A stretch of 23,439 bases of DNA from a virus. The DNA lies in IMG/VR virus record IMGVR_UViG_3300022200_005722, positions 1-23,439 of that record, one strand, 5' to 3'. Shown in pieces: positions 6,099 through 13,623 of the stretch. The notes beneath the pieces are model-generated. The model searched no databases. It saw only the letters and a list, made by a program, of their open reading frames with translations, and was not told where the DNA came from. Position 1 is the first letter of the stretch; the number at the start of each line of letters is the position of its first letter. A program made the translations under genes and the position numbers.

Positions 6099-6128
6099 GT
6101 GACCAACAAACCAGCCTCGGGCTAAGGT
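6099..6128 (+). promoter_or_regulatory. candidate promoter for the packaging genes
   Basis: GTGACC (6099-6104) resembles a -35 element and TAAGGT (6123-6128) a GC-rich-genome -10 (TAnnnT), with an 18-bp spacer. The -10 ends six bases before ATG 6135, so a transcript could be leaderless. However, AAGGTGG (6124-6130) is also a good Shine-Dalgarno match, and the two readings cannot be separated here. Confidence 0.35.
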
Positions 6129-6134
6129 GGCAGC

Positions 6135-6698
6135 ATGGCCGGAAAGGAAGACCCGAAGCTCACTGCAGCCTTTGACGAGGTCATGGCGGGGCGCCTGAAC
6201 AACAAGCAGGCCGCCGAGAAGTACGGCTGCAACGTGCGCAGCCTGATGAACAAGGTGCGGCGGGCCACGAAGTCCGGCCGTCATGTTCAGCCCCCCGCCC
6301 GCGGAGCCCAAGTGCTGGGCATGGACGGCAAGGCGGTCAGCACCGGCAATGGACGGGTAGCAGTCAAGTCCGAGAGCCTGGACGCCGTGACCAAGCGCCT
6401 CATCCGCCAGGCGGTAGAGCGGAACCTCCAGATCGCCGCCTACTCGGACCTCGAGGACAGCTCGGGCAACGTCTCGCTACACGCCCTTTCCGAGGCAGAC
6501 CCCACCCGGGCCAAGGCCGCCGCGTTGGTGGTGGGCATTCTGACCGACAAGTGCCCCGGCATCCTCGGCATCGACAAGAACACGGACGGGGCTCGGGACA
6601 TGCCCGACCTCACGACGGCGCAGGGCATCGCTGAGGCTGAGGCGATGTTTGAGCAGCTGCCGCCCGACATCAAGAAGGCGCTCGTCAAGATCGCCTGA
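6135..6698 (+). CDS. HTH protein, candidate terminase small subunit
   Basis: The 187-residue product starts MAGKEDPKLTAAFDEVMAGR and has an N-terminal helix-turn-helix at about 20-46 (LNNKQAAEKYGCNVRSLMNKVRRATK). A flexible Gly/Pro/Val linker follows (about 48-85). The helical C-terminal part includes DAVTKRLIRQAVERNLQIAAYS and EAMFEQLPPDIKKALVKIA. A DNA-binding N-terminus plus a helical oligomerisation and C-terminal region just upstream of the large terminase is the usual plan for small terminase subunits, which recognise the packaging site. No sequence signature proves it. The alternative is a transcription regulator of late genes, given the promoter in front. ATG 6135 is preceded by AAGGTGG. 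Confidence 0.55.
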   Translation: MAGKEDPKLTAAFDEVMAGRLNNKQAAEKYGCNVRSLMNKVRRATKSGRHVQPPARGAQVLGMDGKAVSTGNGRVAVKSESLDAVTKRLIRQAVERNLQIAAYSDLEDSSGNVSLHALSEADPTRAKAAALVVGILTDKCPGILGIDKNTDGARDMPDLTTAQGIAEAEAMFEQLPPDIKKALVKIA

Positions 6699-6718
6699 AC
6701 ATCCCAGGAGCAACCATC

Positions 6719-6751
6719 ATGAGACTGACCCCATCGTGCGCAAGGTGGTGA
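6719..6751 (+). CDS. possible 10-residue leader ORF
   Basis: ATG 6719 has a good ribosome site, AGGAG with 9 bases spacing, in the same CCAGGAGCAAC context that precedes the gene at 11972 and resembles the one at 10027. It encodes only 10 residues before TGA 6749-6751, five bases before the next ATG. It could re-initiate ribosomes for the gene at 6756 or be a remnant of a start moved by deletion. Confidence 0.25.
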   Translation: MRLTPSCARW

Positions 6752-6755
6752 GGCG

Positions 6756-7046
6756 ATGAGCGATACGCCGACGCTGGTATCGTTGACCCCTTCCGACGAG
6801 CAGCCATGCGAGCGCGTTGTCTCGGTGCTGCGTCAGGCCCTCAACCTCGCCGAGGCGGGACAACTGCGGGCGGTGGCGCTTGCTGGCGTGGTTCAGCATG
6901 GCCCGGCCGACCGTCGTGGCCACTACTCGTGGGCCGGGGCTGACGACGCCCAACTCAGGACGATGCTGGCCGGGCATCTCGCCGTAACTCAGGCCGAGGT
7001 CGTCGATCTGATCCGTGCCGACCTGGTAGACGTTGAGGACGAGTGA
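6756..7046 (+). CDS. hypothetical protein, 96 aa
   Basis: ATG 6756 starts a 96-residue acidic protein that ends overlapping the terminase start (GTGA at 7043). The segment VLRQALNLAEAGQLRAVALAGVVQHG (residues about 24-49) resembles a small conserved family seen in proteobacteria and their phages, in which a helix precedes a beta strand; function is unknown there too. The C-terminus is acidic (RADLVDVEDE). There is no good ribosome site directly before the ATG, so translation may depend on coupling from the 10-residue ORF at 6719. Confidence 0.6.
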   Translation: MSDTPTLVSLTPSDEQPCERVVSVLRQALNLAEAGQLRAVALAGVVQHGPADRRGHYSWAGADDAQLRTMLAGHLAVTQAEVVDLIRADLVDVEDE

Positions 7047-8449
7047 GCGCCAGCCTCGCCATGATGGCGGCCCTCGCGCTCGCTGAAAACCCGCTGTGGG
7101 TCTACCACAAGGCCAAGGCCGCCCCGTTTCAGCGGGACTTCCACGAGAGCCAGGCGCGTAAGCGGATCCTCCTCGCCGCCAACAAGGTCGGGAAGTCCTA
7201 CAGCGGTGCTGCCGAGGCGTGGTGGTACTTGCAGGGCTGGCACCCCTACCGAACCGTGCCGCCCCGTGGCTCGCTGGGCTGGCTCTTGTGTCAGGACCAC
7301 ACCACCGGTTGGCCTTCGATCTCGCGCTGCCTGCGGGAGTTGGAGCCGAAGGGCGCCCTCTCGGACGAGTGCAAGTACGTCGAGGGTGTCGGGTATCTGT
7401 ACCGCGGCAAGAAGATGCTCGTCACGGCGTGGGGCTCCATCCTGGAGTGCAAGTCCTGCAAGCAGGACCTCATGGCGCTGGAGGGTCCGCGCGTTCACTG
7501 GGCGTGGGTCGATGAGCCGCCCAAGAAAGGCCACTTCGACGCGCTACGAGCTCGTCTCACCTTCGACATGGGCGACCTGTGGATGACCCTCACGCCCGTC
7601 AACCGCCCCACCGAGTGGCTGCGCGACATTGTGGAGGGCGACGAGGAGGAGGGCAAGCCGCCGCTCGAGGACGACTGGCACGTCCAGCACGTAGAACTCA
7701 GCGTCCGCAACGCTCCCCACCGTAGCCCGTCCAGCATCGAGGCGCAGATCGCCGAGACGGACGAGTGGGAGCGCCCTCAGCGCATCTACGCCAAGTGGGA
7801 AGGCTTGGCGCAGGGTCGCCGGCTGTCCCGCTTCTCTCCTCGCCTGCTCATCGACGACGAGACGGTGGCCGGGCTGCCCATCAACAAGGGCGACCTCGTG
7901 CGGGTGGGCATCGACCACGGGCAGGGAGTCGGCAAGCAGGTTGTGAGCATCGTGGCCCGCATTGGTGGCCGGTTCTATCTGCTGTGGCAGTGGGCAGCGA
8001 CGGAGGCGGGCGTGGGCGCAAAGGAGACAGCGCAGGCGGTGCTGGACGGGCTGGCCTCGTGGGACTGGACGATTCACCACGTTGACCGCATCTTCGGCGA
8101 CATCAACACCGCGGGGCTCGGTGTTCGCGGCGCCATCCAGTTCAACCAGCTTGTGGAGTACGAGCTCGCCCAGCTGCTCGGCGTCTCTCAGTGCCCCAAG
8201 CGCGTCGAGAGCCCGCACAAGGGTGGCGGTAGTGTCCGGGCAGGGGAGAGCGCCATCAACGCGCTCATGGGCGAGGAGCGATGGCTGGTCCACGAGGAGT
8301 GTCTCCCCTTCATCCGCTCGGCTCGGTACTACACCGGGACCGAGGAGGACCTGAAAGACCCGCTCGACTCGGCCCGTTACGCGGTGCTGGACCTGCTGCT
8401 GGACCCGAGGCTGCTCACGCGGGACGAGATCCCGATGCTCGTGGTATGA
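7043..8449 (+). CDS. terL: terminase large subunit
   Basis: The 468-residue product is the ATPase-nuclease that drives DNA into the procapsid. The ATPase half shows a Walker A-like loop AANKVGKS (45-52), Walker B HWAWVDEP (152-159) with the DE catalytic pair at 157-158, and motif III TLTPVN (182-187). The nuclease half carries the RNase H-like acidic residues in VGIDHG (Asp291), IFGDIN (Asp353) and KDPLDSARYAVLD (Asp442). Its length is normal for a complete TerL. GTG 7043 overlaps the preceding stop. A small terminase candidate lies upstream and the portal downstream, the standard packaging order. Confidence 0.93.
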   Translation: MSASLAMMAALALAENPLWVYHKAKAAPFQRDFHESQARKRILLAANKVGKSYSGAAEAWWYLQGWHPYRTVPPRGSLGWLLCQDHTTGWPSISRCLRELEPKGALSDECKYVEGVGYLYRGKKMLVTAWGSILECKSCKQDLMALEGPRVHWAWVDEPPKKGHFDALRARLTFDMGDLWMTLTPVNRPTEWLRDIVEGDEEEGKPPLEDDWHVQHVELSVRNAPHRSPSSIEAQIAETDEWERPQRIYAKWEGLAQGRRLSRFSPRLLIDDETVAGLPINKGDLVRVGIDHGQGVGKQVVSIVARIGGRFYLLWQWAATEAGVGAKETAQAVLDGLASWDWTIHHVDRIFGDINTAGLGVRGAIQFNQLVEYELAQLLGVSQCPKRVESPHKGGGSVRAGESAINALMGEERWLVHEECLPFIRSARYYTGTEEDLKDPLDSARYAVLDLLLDPRLLTRDEIPMLVV

Positions 8450-8489
8450 GCCACCTGCTGACAACGAGTCAACAGGCTTGACGATATAG

Positions 8490-8497
8490 GTTACACT
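8490..8497 (+). promoter_or_regulatory. GTTACACT element just before the portal gene
   Basis: GTTACACT contains a possible -10 (TACACT, 8492-8497), and the portal GTG follows after exactly six bases, so the mRNA would be leaderless. No convincing ribosome site precedes the GTG. The same 8-mer lies before the genes at 17290 (- strand) and 18973. A good -35 at 17-18 bp is missing; TTGACG at 8478-8483 is too close for a normal spacer. Confidence 0.35.
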
Positions 8498-8503
8498 CCG
8501 CGC

Positions 8504-10021
8504 GTGAGCGACTTCCGCAAGCTACGCCCGAAGCCCGAGGACGAGGCTCTCCAGGAGATCTGGGAGCACGTCACCATGCGTGTCGCCGTCCTGACGGGCA
8601 ACTGGTCCCAGTACGCAGACGAGCGCTTGGCCGACTTCTTCGCCCCCGAGGTGCTGGAGTTCCTGCCGCCCGCTGAGGTCTCGCACAATCCCGCGCTGAC
8701 CATCAACCTGCAGCTGTCGACCCTCTACGACGACCCGCCGGTGGTCGAGGCTGAGGGAACGACCGACGAAGAGCTCGAGGTGCTGATGCCTCCTGAGCTG
8801 TGGGCGCAGTCGCAAGAGTTGCTCCAGTTGGTCGTGGGCACCAACGACGTGCTCGTCCTCACGGGCTTCACCGAAGGGCGGGGGCTGTGGCACAAGGTGG
8901 TGCCGCTCAACAGTATCGAGATGTCGCCCAACCCCCAGATGCCCGACCAGCCCAACTACGTCAGGCACCTCGAGGCGAGCATTCGTCCCAACACCAGTCC
9001 GCCGCTGAAGGAATGGACCTGGACGACCTACGACCTGCGCGACCCGGCCAACCCGGTGTTCAAGGTCGAGGTTGAGGGCGAGGGGCACAGCCCTGGCGAT
9101 GCGCTGGAGGATGTCACCGAGATCTACGCCCCAGGGCTCGGCGGTCGCTACATCTACACCGATGCAGCCGGCGCTCCGATCTGGACGTGGACCGCGTACC
9201 ACCGTCGGGTCAGCAACGCGCTCATGCGCCCATGGGCCGGCTCCGAGGTCTTCAACGGCACGCTCACCGGCGCAGCCCTCAAGACGTACTGGGTGGCCGG
9301 CGTTCGCGATGGGGCTCACCCGCAGCGCTGGACCTTGGATGCCGAGCCGGTGATGGCTGGCAACACGTCGATGACGGACGGGAAGGCCAAGGGTGTCAAG
9401 GTGGTTCGGATGAACCAGATGGGCGTGCTCCAGTGGCGGTCCGTCGGAACTGACAAGTCGGGCTCGCTGGGTCAGTTCGCCCCCGCCATGGACCCGAAAA
9501 GCGCAGGCGAGGCCATTGCCGCCTACTCGGCTGAGCTCGCGGTCTACGCTGGTGTCGCGCCGCAGGACATCTCCATCAGCGGCGGCTCCACGGGGATGAG
9601 CGGCTACGCCATCGCCCTGAGCAGGGACGGGCAGCGCAAGGCTCGCAAGGCGCTCGAGGTCCCCATGATGCGCGGCGACAAGATGCGCCTGGCCACGTCG
9701 GCCACGCTGCTCAACGCCCTCACGGGGACGAGCCTCCCCGAGGACCCGGAAGACTACCGCATCATCTACGCGGATCTCAACCTGAGCCTGGATGAGGTCA
9801 AGGCCTCGCTCGAGGAGGCCAAGGTGATGCGTGAGCAGGGCGTGCTGGGGCAGGTGGACCAGTTCCTGCGCTTCAACCCGGGCATGACCCGCGAAGAGGC
9901 GATCGCGCGCATCATCAAGAACGCTCAGGAAGAGGCGGAGATCCAGCGCCAGATCGCTGAGGCCGTCCCCGCCCTGCCCGTTGACGAGTCCCCCGGCGAC
10001 GACGCCGAATCCCAGGAGTAA
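8504..10021 (+). CDS. portal protein
   Basis: The 505-residue protein lies between the large terminase and the scaffold and capsid genes, where the portal always sits. It begins with a helical region (KPEDEALQEIWEHVTMRVAVLTGNWSQY start), and the middle is beta-rich wing and clip sequence (ENTS-type strands such as LWHKVVPLNSIEMSPN). The C-terminal third is the long helical stem and crown. That part includes SISGGSTGMSGYAIALSR, RKARKALEVPMMRGDKMRLA, a typical portal segment, and a helical tail with FNPGMTREEAIARIIKNAQEEAEIQRQI. The ring of 12 copies would form the DNA channel. The start at GTG 8504 rests on reading-frame extent and the GTTACACT element; ATG 8578 is a less likely alternative. 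Confidence 0.85.
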   Translation: MSDFRKLRPKPEDEALQEIWEHVTMRVAVLTGNWSQYADERLADFFAPEVLEFLPPAEVSHNPALTINLQLSTLYDDPPVVEAEGTTDEELEVLMPPELWAQSQELLQLVVGTNDVLVLTGFTEGRGLWHKVVPLNSIEMSPNPQMPDQPNYVRHLEASIRPNTSPPLKEWTWTTYDLRDPANPVFKVEVEGEGHSPGDALEDVTEIYAPGLGGRYIYTDAAGAPIWTWTAYHRRVSNALMRPWAGSEVFNGTLTGAALKTYWVAGVRDGAHPQRWTLDAEPVMAGNTSMTDGKAKGVKVVRMNQMGVLQWRSVGTDKSGSLGQFAPAMDPKSAGEAIAAYSAELAVYAGVAPQDISISGGSTGMSGYAIALSRDGQRKARKALEVPMMRGDKMRLATSATLLNALTGTSLPEDPEDYRIIYADLNLSLDEVKASLEEAKVMREQGVLGQVDQFLRFNPGMTREEAIARIIKNAQEEAEIQRQIAEAVPALPVDESPGDDAESQE

Positions 10022-10026
10022 CCCCC

Positions 10027-10839
10027 ATGTCTGACGAGACCCCCAAGGTCCCCACGCCGCCTGCTGCTGCGCCCGCCGCTCAGCCTCCGGCCGCCCCCGC
10101 TGAGCCGAAGCTGCCTGCACACACGTCCGCTGCCGAGTTCGAGCCGACGCAGGCGCCCGAGGGCTGGAATCAGTCTGCTTGGGAGCGCTACCAGCGCACG
10201 CGCTTCGACCTCAAGCAGGCCAAGGCGCAGTTGTCGTCTTTCGGCGAGTTCAAGACCACGGCACAGCAGCAGATCGAGGCCGCCAAGCAGGCCGCGGCTG
10301 AGGCTGCCGCAAAGGCTGAGAAGGCAACCAGCGCTCTCCAGATGCAGGCCAAGCGTCACGCTCAGGACCTCGTGCTTCAGCGCGTGGGCGGCAACTTCGG
10401 CCACGCTTCGGTTCAGAACCTCGCCCGCTCCGAGTACGACCGGTACGCCCAGAGCACCTCGGAGCCCGAGGACTTCGGGACCTGGCTCAACAGCGAGGCC
10501 GTGCGCGCTGACCCCCTCCTCGGGGTCCACTTCCCCAAGGCGGCCGAGACCAACGACGAGCTCGAGGAAGAGACCGAGCAGCCGGCCGGTCAGGGCCTGC
10601 AGATCGTCGACCCCGCTACCGGCAAGGTCATCGGGACTCTCGGCCAGGGCGGTACGCTGCACACCGGCACGGCTCCTCCTCCGGGCAAGAGCGGCTCGAA
10701 GTGGACCAGCGCCAAGATCAACCGCTTCCGGGCGAAGGGTCAGTGGCGCGCAGGCCGCATCGGCGCGGACGGCAAGCCCACGGGCGGGTCGGCTGCGTGG
10801 CAGCAGTTCATGATCGACGGCGGCAAGGTCGAGGGCTGA
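10027..10839 (+). CDS. scaffold-like coiled-coil protein
   Basis: Located between portal and major capsid protein, the place of scaffolding proteins. The 270-residue product begins with a Pro/Ala-rich disordered region (residues 1-40). Then comes a long helical, coiled-coil-prone stretch (about 48-120: RTRFDLKQAKAQLSSFGEFK, QQQIEAAKQAAAEAAAKAEKA). A mixed acidic segment follows (ELEEETEQPAG), and the end is basic (SAKINRFRAKGQWRAGRIG), similar to the capsid-binding C-terminus of scaffolds. CCCAGGAGTAACCCCC precedes ATG 10027, giving a strong ribosome site. It would guide capsid assembly and then leave the head. The role is inferred from position and composition; no protease gene is seen. Confidence 0.7.
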   Translation: MSDETPKVPTPPAAAPAAQPPAAPAEPKLPAHTSAAEFEPTQAPEGWNQSAWERYQRTRFDLKQAKAQLSSFGEFKTTAQQQIEAAKQAAAEAAAKAEKATSALQMQAKRHAQDLVLQRVGGNFGHASVQNLARSEYDRYAQSTSEPEDFGTWLNSEAVRADPLLGVHFPKAAETNDELEEETEQPAGQGLQIVDPATGKVIGTLGQGGTLHTGTAPPPGKSGSKWTSAKINRFRAKGQWRAGRIGADGKPTGGSAAWQQFMIDGGKVEG

Positions 10840-10852
10840 CAGCACGTCCCGA

Positions 10853-10871
10853 TTGACGACACGTTGTCACT
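10853..10871 (+). promoter_or_regulatory. candidate promoter/operator region before the capsid gene
   Basis: TTGACG (10853-10858) is a good -35-like hexamer, but the best -10-like sequence nearby (TAAGCA, 10879-10884) is weak and 20 bp away. TGACGAC (10854-10860) and GTTGTCA (10865-10871) form an imperfect inverted repeat. CGTTGTCA is also present in reverse at 8459-8466 before the portal gene. A regulated late promoter is possible. Confidence 0.25.
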
Positions 10872-10916
10872 TGTGCTAAGCAGTCATCAAGACCCCGCGT
10901 CCCCGCGCGTGAAAAA

Positions 10917-10957
10917 CCGGGTGTAGGTCAAGGCAACCAACCTTCCCTAACCCGGAG
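10917..10957 (+). promoter_or_regulatory. capsid mRNA leader hairpin next to ribosome site
   Basis: CCGGGT (10917-10922) pairs with ACCCGG (10950-10955), and AAGG (10930-10933) pairs with CCTT (10941-10944) inside it. The last arm overlaps the CGGAG ribosome site (10953-10957) of the capsid gene at GTG 10964. This could modulate translation or stabilise the mRNA. The stem is interrupted and moderate. Confidence 0.3.
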
Positions 10958-10963
10958 TTCATC

Positions 10964-11893
10964 GTGGCGAACGAAGTCACCCACGCACTGCTGCAGACCA
11001 ACGGTGGTCAGATCAGCGCTGTCATGACGGACATGCTGATCGCTCAGCTGTTCGACCCCACCGACCTGCGTCAGTTGATGCGGTTCGACGACCTCGACGG
11101 CATCGTCGGGTCCGACACCGGCAACATCACCCAGGACGCTGTCCCCCAGCCCGCCGCCGCCGCTACCAGCGAGACGGTCGGTGGTCAGTCCAACACGGCC
11201 TACACGACCAGCCAGTACCAGCACACCTGGGCTCGCTACGTCCTGCAGTACGAGCTGACGGACCTCCTGGGCATCAACGGCGGCCCCGTCCAGATGCAGC
11301 AGGTGATCGACAACCTGAACCAGTCGATCGGCCTCACCCTGACCGACCTGCTGTGCGCGCTCTTCCCGGCGCTGGCCAACGATGTCGGCCCCGGCACGGG
11401 CAACGACCTCACCGTGGACGACATCTACAGCGCTCAGTTCCAGCTGAACAGCCAGAGCGTGCCCGGCGAGTTCGCCTGTGTCCTGCACCCCGTGCAGATC
11501 AACGACTTCCAGACCAGCCTCCGCAGCGAGACCGGTGCTCAGCAGTTCGTGCCCGCGACGGCTGACATGCTGGCGCTCCGTGGTCCCGGCTTCAAGGGCT
11601 CCTGGAACGGCATCAACTTCTTCCAGTCGGACAGCGTGACCCTGGTCAACTCGTCTGCCGACCGGTCTGGCGCGATGTTCGGCATGGGCTGCTTCGCCTA
11701 CACGCTGCGCTCCTGGCGTCGCCTGCTGCAGGGTCAGCTGGCTCCGGCCGAGATCCTCGCGGACTTCGGCATCGGCTTCGTCGAGCGCGACCGTGACGCG
11801 ACCAACGCCATGACCACCGCGATCCTCAACATGTACCCCTCGGTGGTCGAGGCTGAGGACCTGCGCGGCGTCGAGATCATCAGCGACGCGTGA
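10964..11893 (+). CDS. major capsid protein
   Basis: The 309-residue product follows portal and scaffold and is preceded by the longest gap in the head module. Features fitting an HK97-fold capsid protein are an N-terminal arm (ALLQTNGGQISAVMTDMLIA), an extended-loop-like segment with TSETVGGQSNTAYTTSQY (about 66-85), and a spine-helix-like QQVIDNLNQSIGLTLTDLL. The C-terminal half has FACVLHPVQINDF, FKGSWNGINFFQSDSV and a closing helix region SWRRLLQGQLAPAEILADFGIGFVERD, the usual place of capsid P- and A-domain strands. No cleavage site or fused protease is evident. GTG 10964 is chosen for the CGGAG at 10953-10957. No motif proves the family; position, length and structure-like pattern do. 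Confidence 0.85.
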   Translation: MANEVTHALLQTNGGQISAVMTDMLIAQLFDPTDLRQLMRFDDLDGIVGSDTGNITQDAVPQPAAAATSETVGGQSNTAYTTSQYQHTWARYVLQYELTDLLGINGGPVQMQQVIDNLNQSIGLTLTDLLCALFPALANDVGPGTGNDLTVDDIYSAQFQLNSQSVPGEFACVLHPVQINDFQTSLRSETGAQQFVPATADMLALRGPGFKGSWNGINFFQSDSVTLVNSSADRSGAMFGMGCFAYTLRSWRRLLQGQLAPAEILADFGIGFVERDRDATNAMTTAILNMYPSVVEAEDLRGVEIISDA

Positions 11894-11904
11894 TTCGCTG
11901 ACAG

Positions 11905-11933
11905 GGTGCTCGGGCTGTGATGGCTCGAGCACC
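11905..11933 (+). terminator. stem-loop after the major capsid gene
   Basis: GGTGCTCG (11905-11912) pairs perfectly with CGAGCACC (11926-11933), and the loop side can extend the stem with wobble pairs. It begins 12 bases after the capsid stop. Only TT follows the stem, so it is more likely a partial terminator or 3'-end stabiliser that sets a high capsid-to-downstream mRNA ratio than a full stop. Confidence 0.6.
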
Positions 11934-11971
11934 TTGCCCCTCCCCTTCACGCACCCCAGGAGCAACCCCCC

Positions 11972-12733
11972 ATGTCCAGCGTCACGCGGCTCACGCAGCC
12001 CAAGAAGCGCAACCGCGACAACACCCAGGCCACCGGCCTCCCGGTTGGCGGTCGCGCCAACCGCCCCGCGCACCCCTACGTCTACATCCACTACGCGCAG
12101 TCGTGGTCCTGGGTGGGTCTCTCGGACGAGAAGGGCACGCGCTACGGCTGGCTCCCTCGCCCCAAGCGCATCGTCGGCCAGCCCGGATGCAACGGCGTCA
12201 CCGACCCCCACGGCGGCGAAGTGACGATCGAGAACATGATGCCCGCGCTCAACCGGCACACCGCCAAGGGCGCCAAGGTCATCCACCCGACGGACCCGCT
12301 CCTCGGGGACTACCTCTACTACGACGAGTTTTACGACACGCAGACCGGCGGCAAGTGGTTCATCGAGCCTGGCCAGGAGGCGGTGGTCCTGCCCACCAAG
12401 GAGATCCTCTGGAACAGCGACGACGTGATCCCCGCCGTCATGAACTTCCGCCGTCACCTGCGTGACTCGGGTCTCGCCCTCCCCTTCCTGCGGGAGTTCT
12501 ACCTCAAGCAGATGGCCACCGAGCGCCAGAAGCTCAGCCGCCTCTACGAGGTCGCTGGCAAGAACCCCGGGCTTCAGCACCGCGTCGAGGCGCAGGAGGG
12601 GCGGATCGAGATGATGGAGGAGGACTACAAGGTCTACACCGGCATCCTCGCCGAGGAGACCGCCCCCGTCGTCCCCAAGCGCCGCGCCACTCGCCGCGCC
12701 AAGCCCGCACCCACGGAGACCACCGATGGCTGA
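11972..12733 (+). CDS. hypothetical head protein, 253 aa
   Basis: ATG 11972 has a strong CCAGGAGCAAC ribosome site. The 253-residue product starts basic (TRLTQPKKRNRDN). Its middle is rich in Tyr, Trp and Gly (HPYVYIHYAQSWSWVGL, DYLYYDEFYDTQTGGKWF), with turn-rich beta-like sequence. A helical segment follows (LREFYLKQMATERQKLSRLYEVAGK), and it ends with a Lys/Arg/Pro tail (VVPKRRATRRAKPAP). It lies directly after the capsid gene, where decoration, head-completion or capsid-associated proteins are found. The last 8 bases overlap the next gene. I do not recognise a family. Confidence 0.7.
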   Translation: MSSVTRLTQPKKRNRDNTQATGLPVGGRANRPAHPYVYIHYAQSWSWVGLSDEKGTRYGWLPRPKRIVGQPGCNGVTDPHGGEVTIENMMPALNRHTAKGAKVIHPTDPLLGDYLYYDEFYDTQTGGKWFIEPGQEAVVLPTKEILWNSDDVIPAVMNFRRHLRDSGLALPFLREFYLKQMATERQKLSRLYEVAGKNPGLQHRVEAQEGRIEMMEEDYKVYTGILAEETAPVVPKRRATRRAKPAPTETTDG

Positions 12734-13070
12734 GACCAAGCCCAAGCGCGCCCGCGCCCCCCGCAAGAGCCGGGCGAAGAAGGCCCCAGCCAAGAAGCCC
12801 GCCCCCGCTCCCGCTCCCGTCGTGGAGCCTGTGGTCGAGGCCGCTCCGGTCGTCGATGAGACGCCCGTCCAGGCTTCCGCTGATGTGGCTCCGCCCACCC
12901 GCCGAGAGCTCAAGGCTGCGATGGCTGAAGCCCGCGTGGTCATGCTCCGGGCCATGGATGCTGCGCTCGAGGCCGCCCGATCGGGCCGCTATGGTGATGC
13001 TGCCGAGCAGTTCGCTATGGCTGGTGTGGCCGCTGCCGATGCCCACGCTGCCAACTCGGAACTCAAGTGA
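12726..13070 (+). CDS. histone H1-like Lys/Ala/Pro-rich small protein
   Basis: The 114-residue protein has two parts. Residues 1-45 are a Lys/Ala/Pro-rich tail (KPKRARAPRKSRAKKAPAKK then PAPAPAPVVEPVVEA) resembling eukaryotic H1 and bacterial histone-like tails. Residues 60-112 are two or three amphipathic helices (RELKAAMAEARVVMLRAMDAALEAARSGRYGDAAEQF) like a single tetratricopeptide-type hairpin. The preceding gene ends in a similar Lys/Arg/Pro tail. It could bind DNA inside the head or during packaging; that is inferred from composition. ATG 12726 overlaps the previous stop by 8 bases. Confidence 0.6.
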   Translation: MAETKPKRARAPRKSRAKKAPAKKPAPAPAPVVEPVVEAAPVVDETPVQASADVAPPTRRELKAAMAEARVVMLRAMDAALEAARSGRYGDAAEQFAMAGVAAADAHAANSELK

Positions 13071-13234
13071 GCACCACCGCCAAGAAGAGCGCCGCTGCTG
13101 CGCGCCGGGCCGCTGCCCTCGAGAAGGACAAGCAGGCCAAGATGAACGCCCTTTACGAGAAGCTGGGCGTTGCCCTGCGTCGAAAGGACCTCGCTGCTGC
13201 GTCCGCTCTCTTCACTGAGGGGGCTGCGCTGTGA
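13067..13234 (+). CDS. small basic helical protein, 55 aa
   Basis: GTG 13067 overlaps the preceding stop, and TGA 13232-13234 overlaps the next GTG at 13231. The product begins STTAKKSAAAARRAAALEKD and ends with a helical hairpin (YEKLGVALRRKDLAAASALF). The hairpin resembles the C-terminal part of the preceding 114-residue protein (a helix, then R/K-x-x-D/G-x-A-A-x-x-F). The two may be short paralogs from a local duplication. No function can be assigned. Confidence 0.5.
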   Translation: MSTTAKKSAAAARRAAALEKDKQAKMNALYEKLGVALRRKDLAAASALFTEGAAL

Positions 13235-13524
13235 GCATGTTCGAGACCGCCGAGGAGCGCGCTGACCGCCGTTTCCGCTCGGATGGCGGCTCGGACCCGT
13301 TCGCCCACATCGCCCTGCCTGATGGGCTGCGTGGCTCTCCTGACACGGTGGACATGCGCCACCTTCCCAGCGGGGGCGAGGTCCCTGGCATGCGGGCCAC
13401 GATGGACCGCTTCACCAAGCAGCTCATCGACAACGGGAACGACCCCGCTACGTCTCGACGGATCGCGCGAGAGCAGGCGCACCGCATGGAGCGCCGCCTC
13501 GGACGACCCAAGAGGAGCTCTTGA
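13231..13524 (+). CDS. hypothetical protein, 97 aa
   Basis: GTG 13231 overlaps the previous stop. The 97-residue protein is polar, with FETAEERADRRFRSDGG at the start, a central PDGLRGSPDTVDMRHLPSGGE, and a helical basic C-terminus (SRRIAREQAHRMERRLGRP). I recognise no motif. Its stop codon (13522-13524) overlaps the left arm of a 12-bp inverted repeat, so it closes this transcript segment. It may be a head or head-tail accessory protein by position only. Confidence 0.6.
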   Translation: MSMFETAEERADRRFRSDGGSDPFAHIALPDGLRGSPDTVDMRHLPSGGEVPGMRATMDRFTKQLIDNGNDPATSRRIAREQAHRMERRLGRPKRSS

Positions 13525-13584
13525 TGCGGCCCGCAGCGGCACGCCTCGCCGCTCCTGGGATGGTTCGCTGACGCGGGCCGCATC
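13523..13584 (+). terminator. long branched stem-loop between head and fibre genes
   Basis: GATGCGGCCCGC (13523-13534) and GCGGGCCGCATC (13573-13584) are perfect 12-bp reverse complements. Inside, AGCGGC (13535-13540) pairs with GCCGCT (13548-13553), stacking directly on the outer helix. The 3' side continues CTTCTG rather than a long T-run. It could be a terminator or an RNase III-type processing and stability element ahead of the strongly translated gene at 13624. Confidence 0.6.
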
Positions 13585-13623
13585 TTCTGAAATGGGCGAG
13601 AGCCCGGGAATAGGAGAACAGAA

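Noticed and set aside
6123-6135. TAAGGT six bases before ATG as proof of a leaderless transcript
   Set aside because: AAGGTGG in the same place is a good ribosome site, so the sequence cannot distinguish the two. Kept only as a low-confidence promoter.
10928-12955. 675-codon - strand ORF opposite the capsid gene
   Set aside because: Long antisense frames are common in GC-rich genes. The + strand holds well-spaced capsid-region genes with ribosome sites, and the antisense product is a Leu/Val/Asp/Gly-rich shadow.
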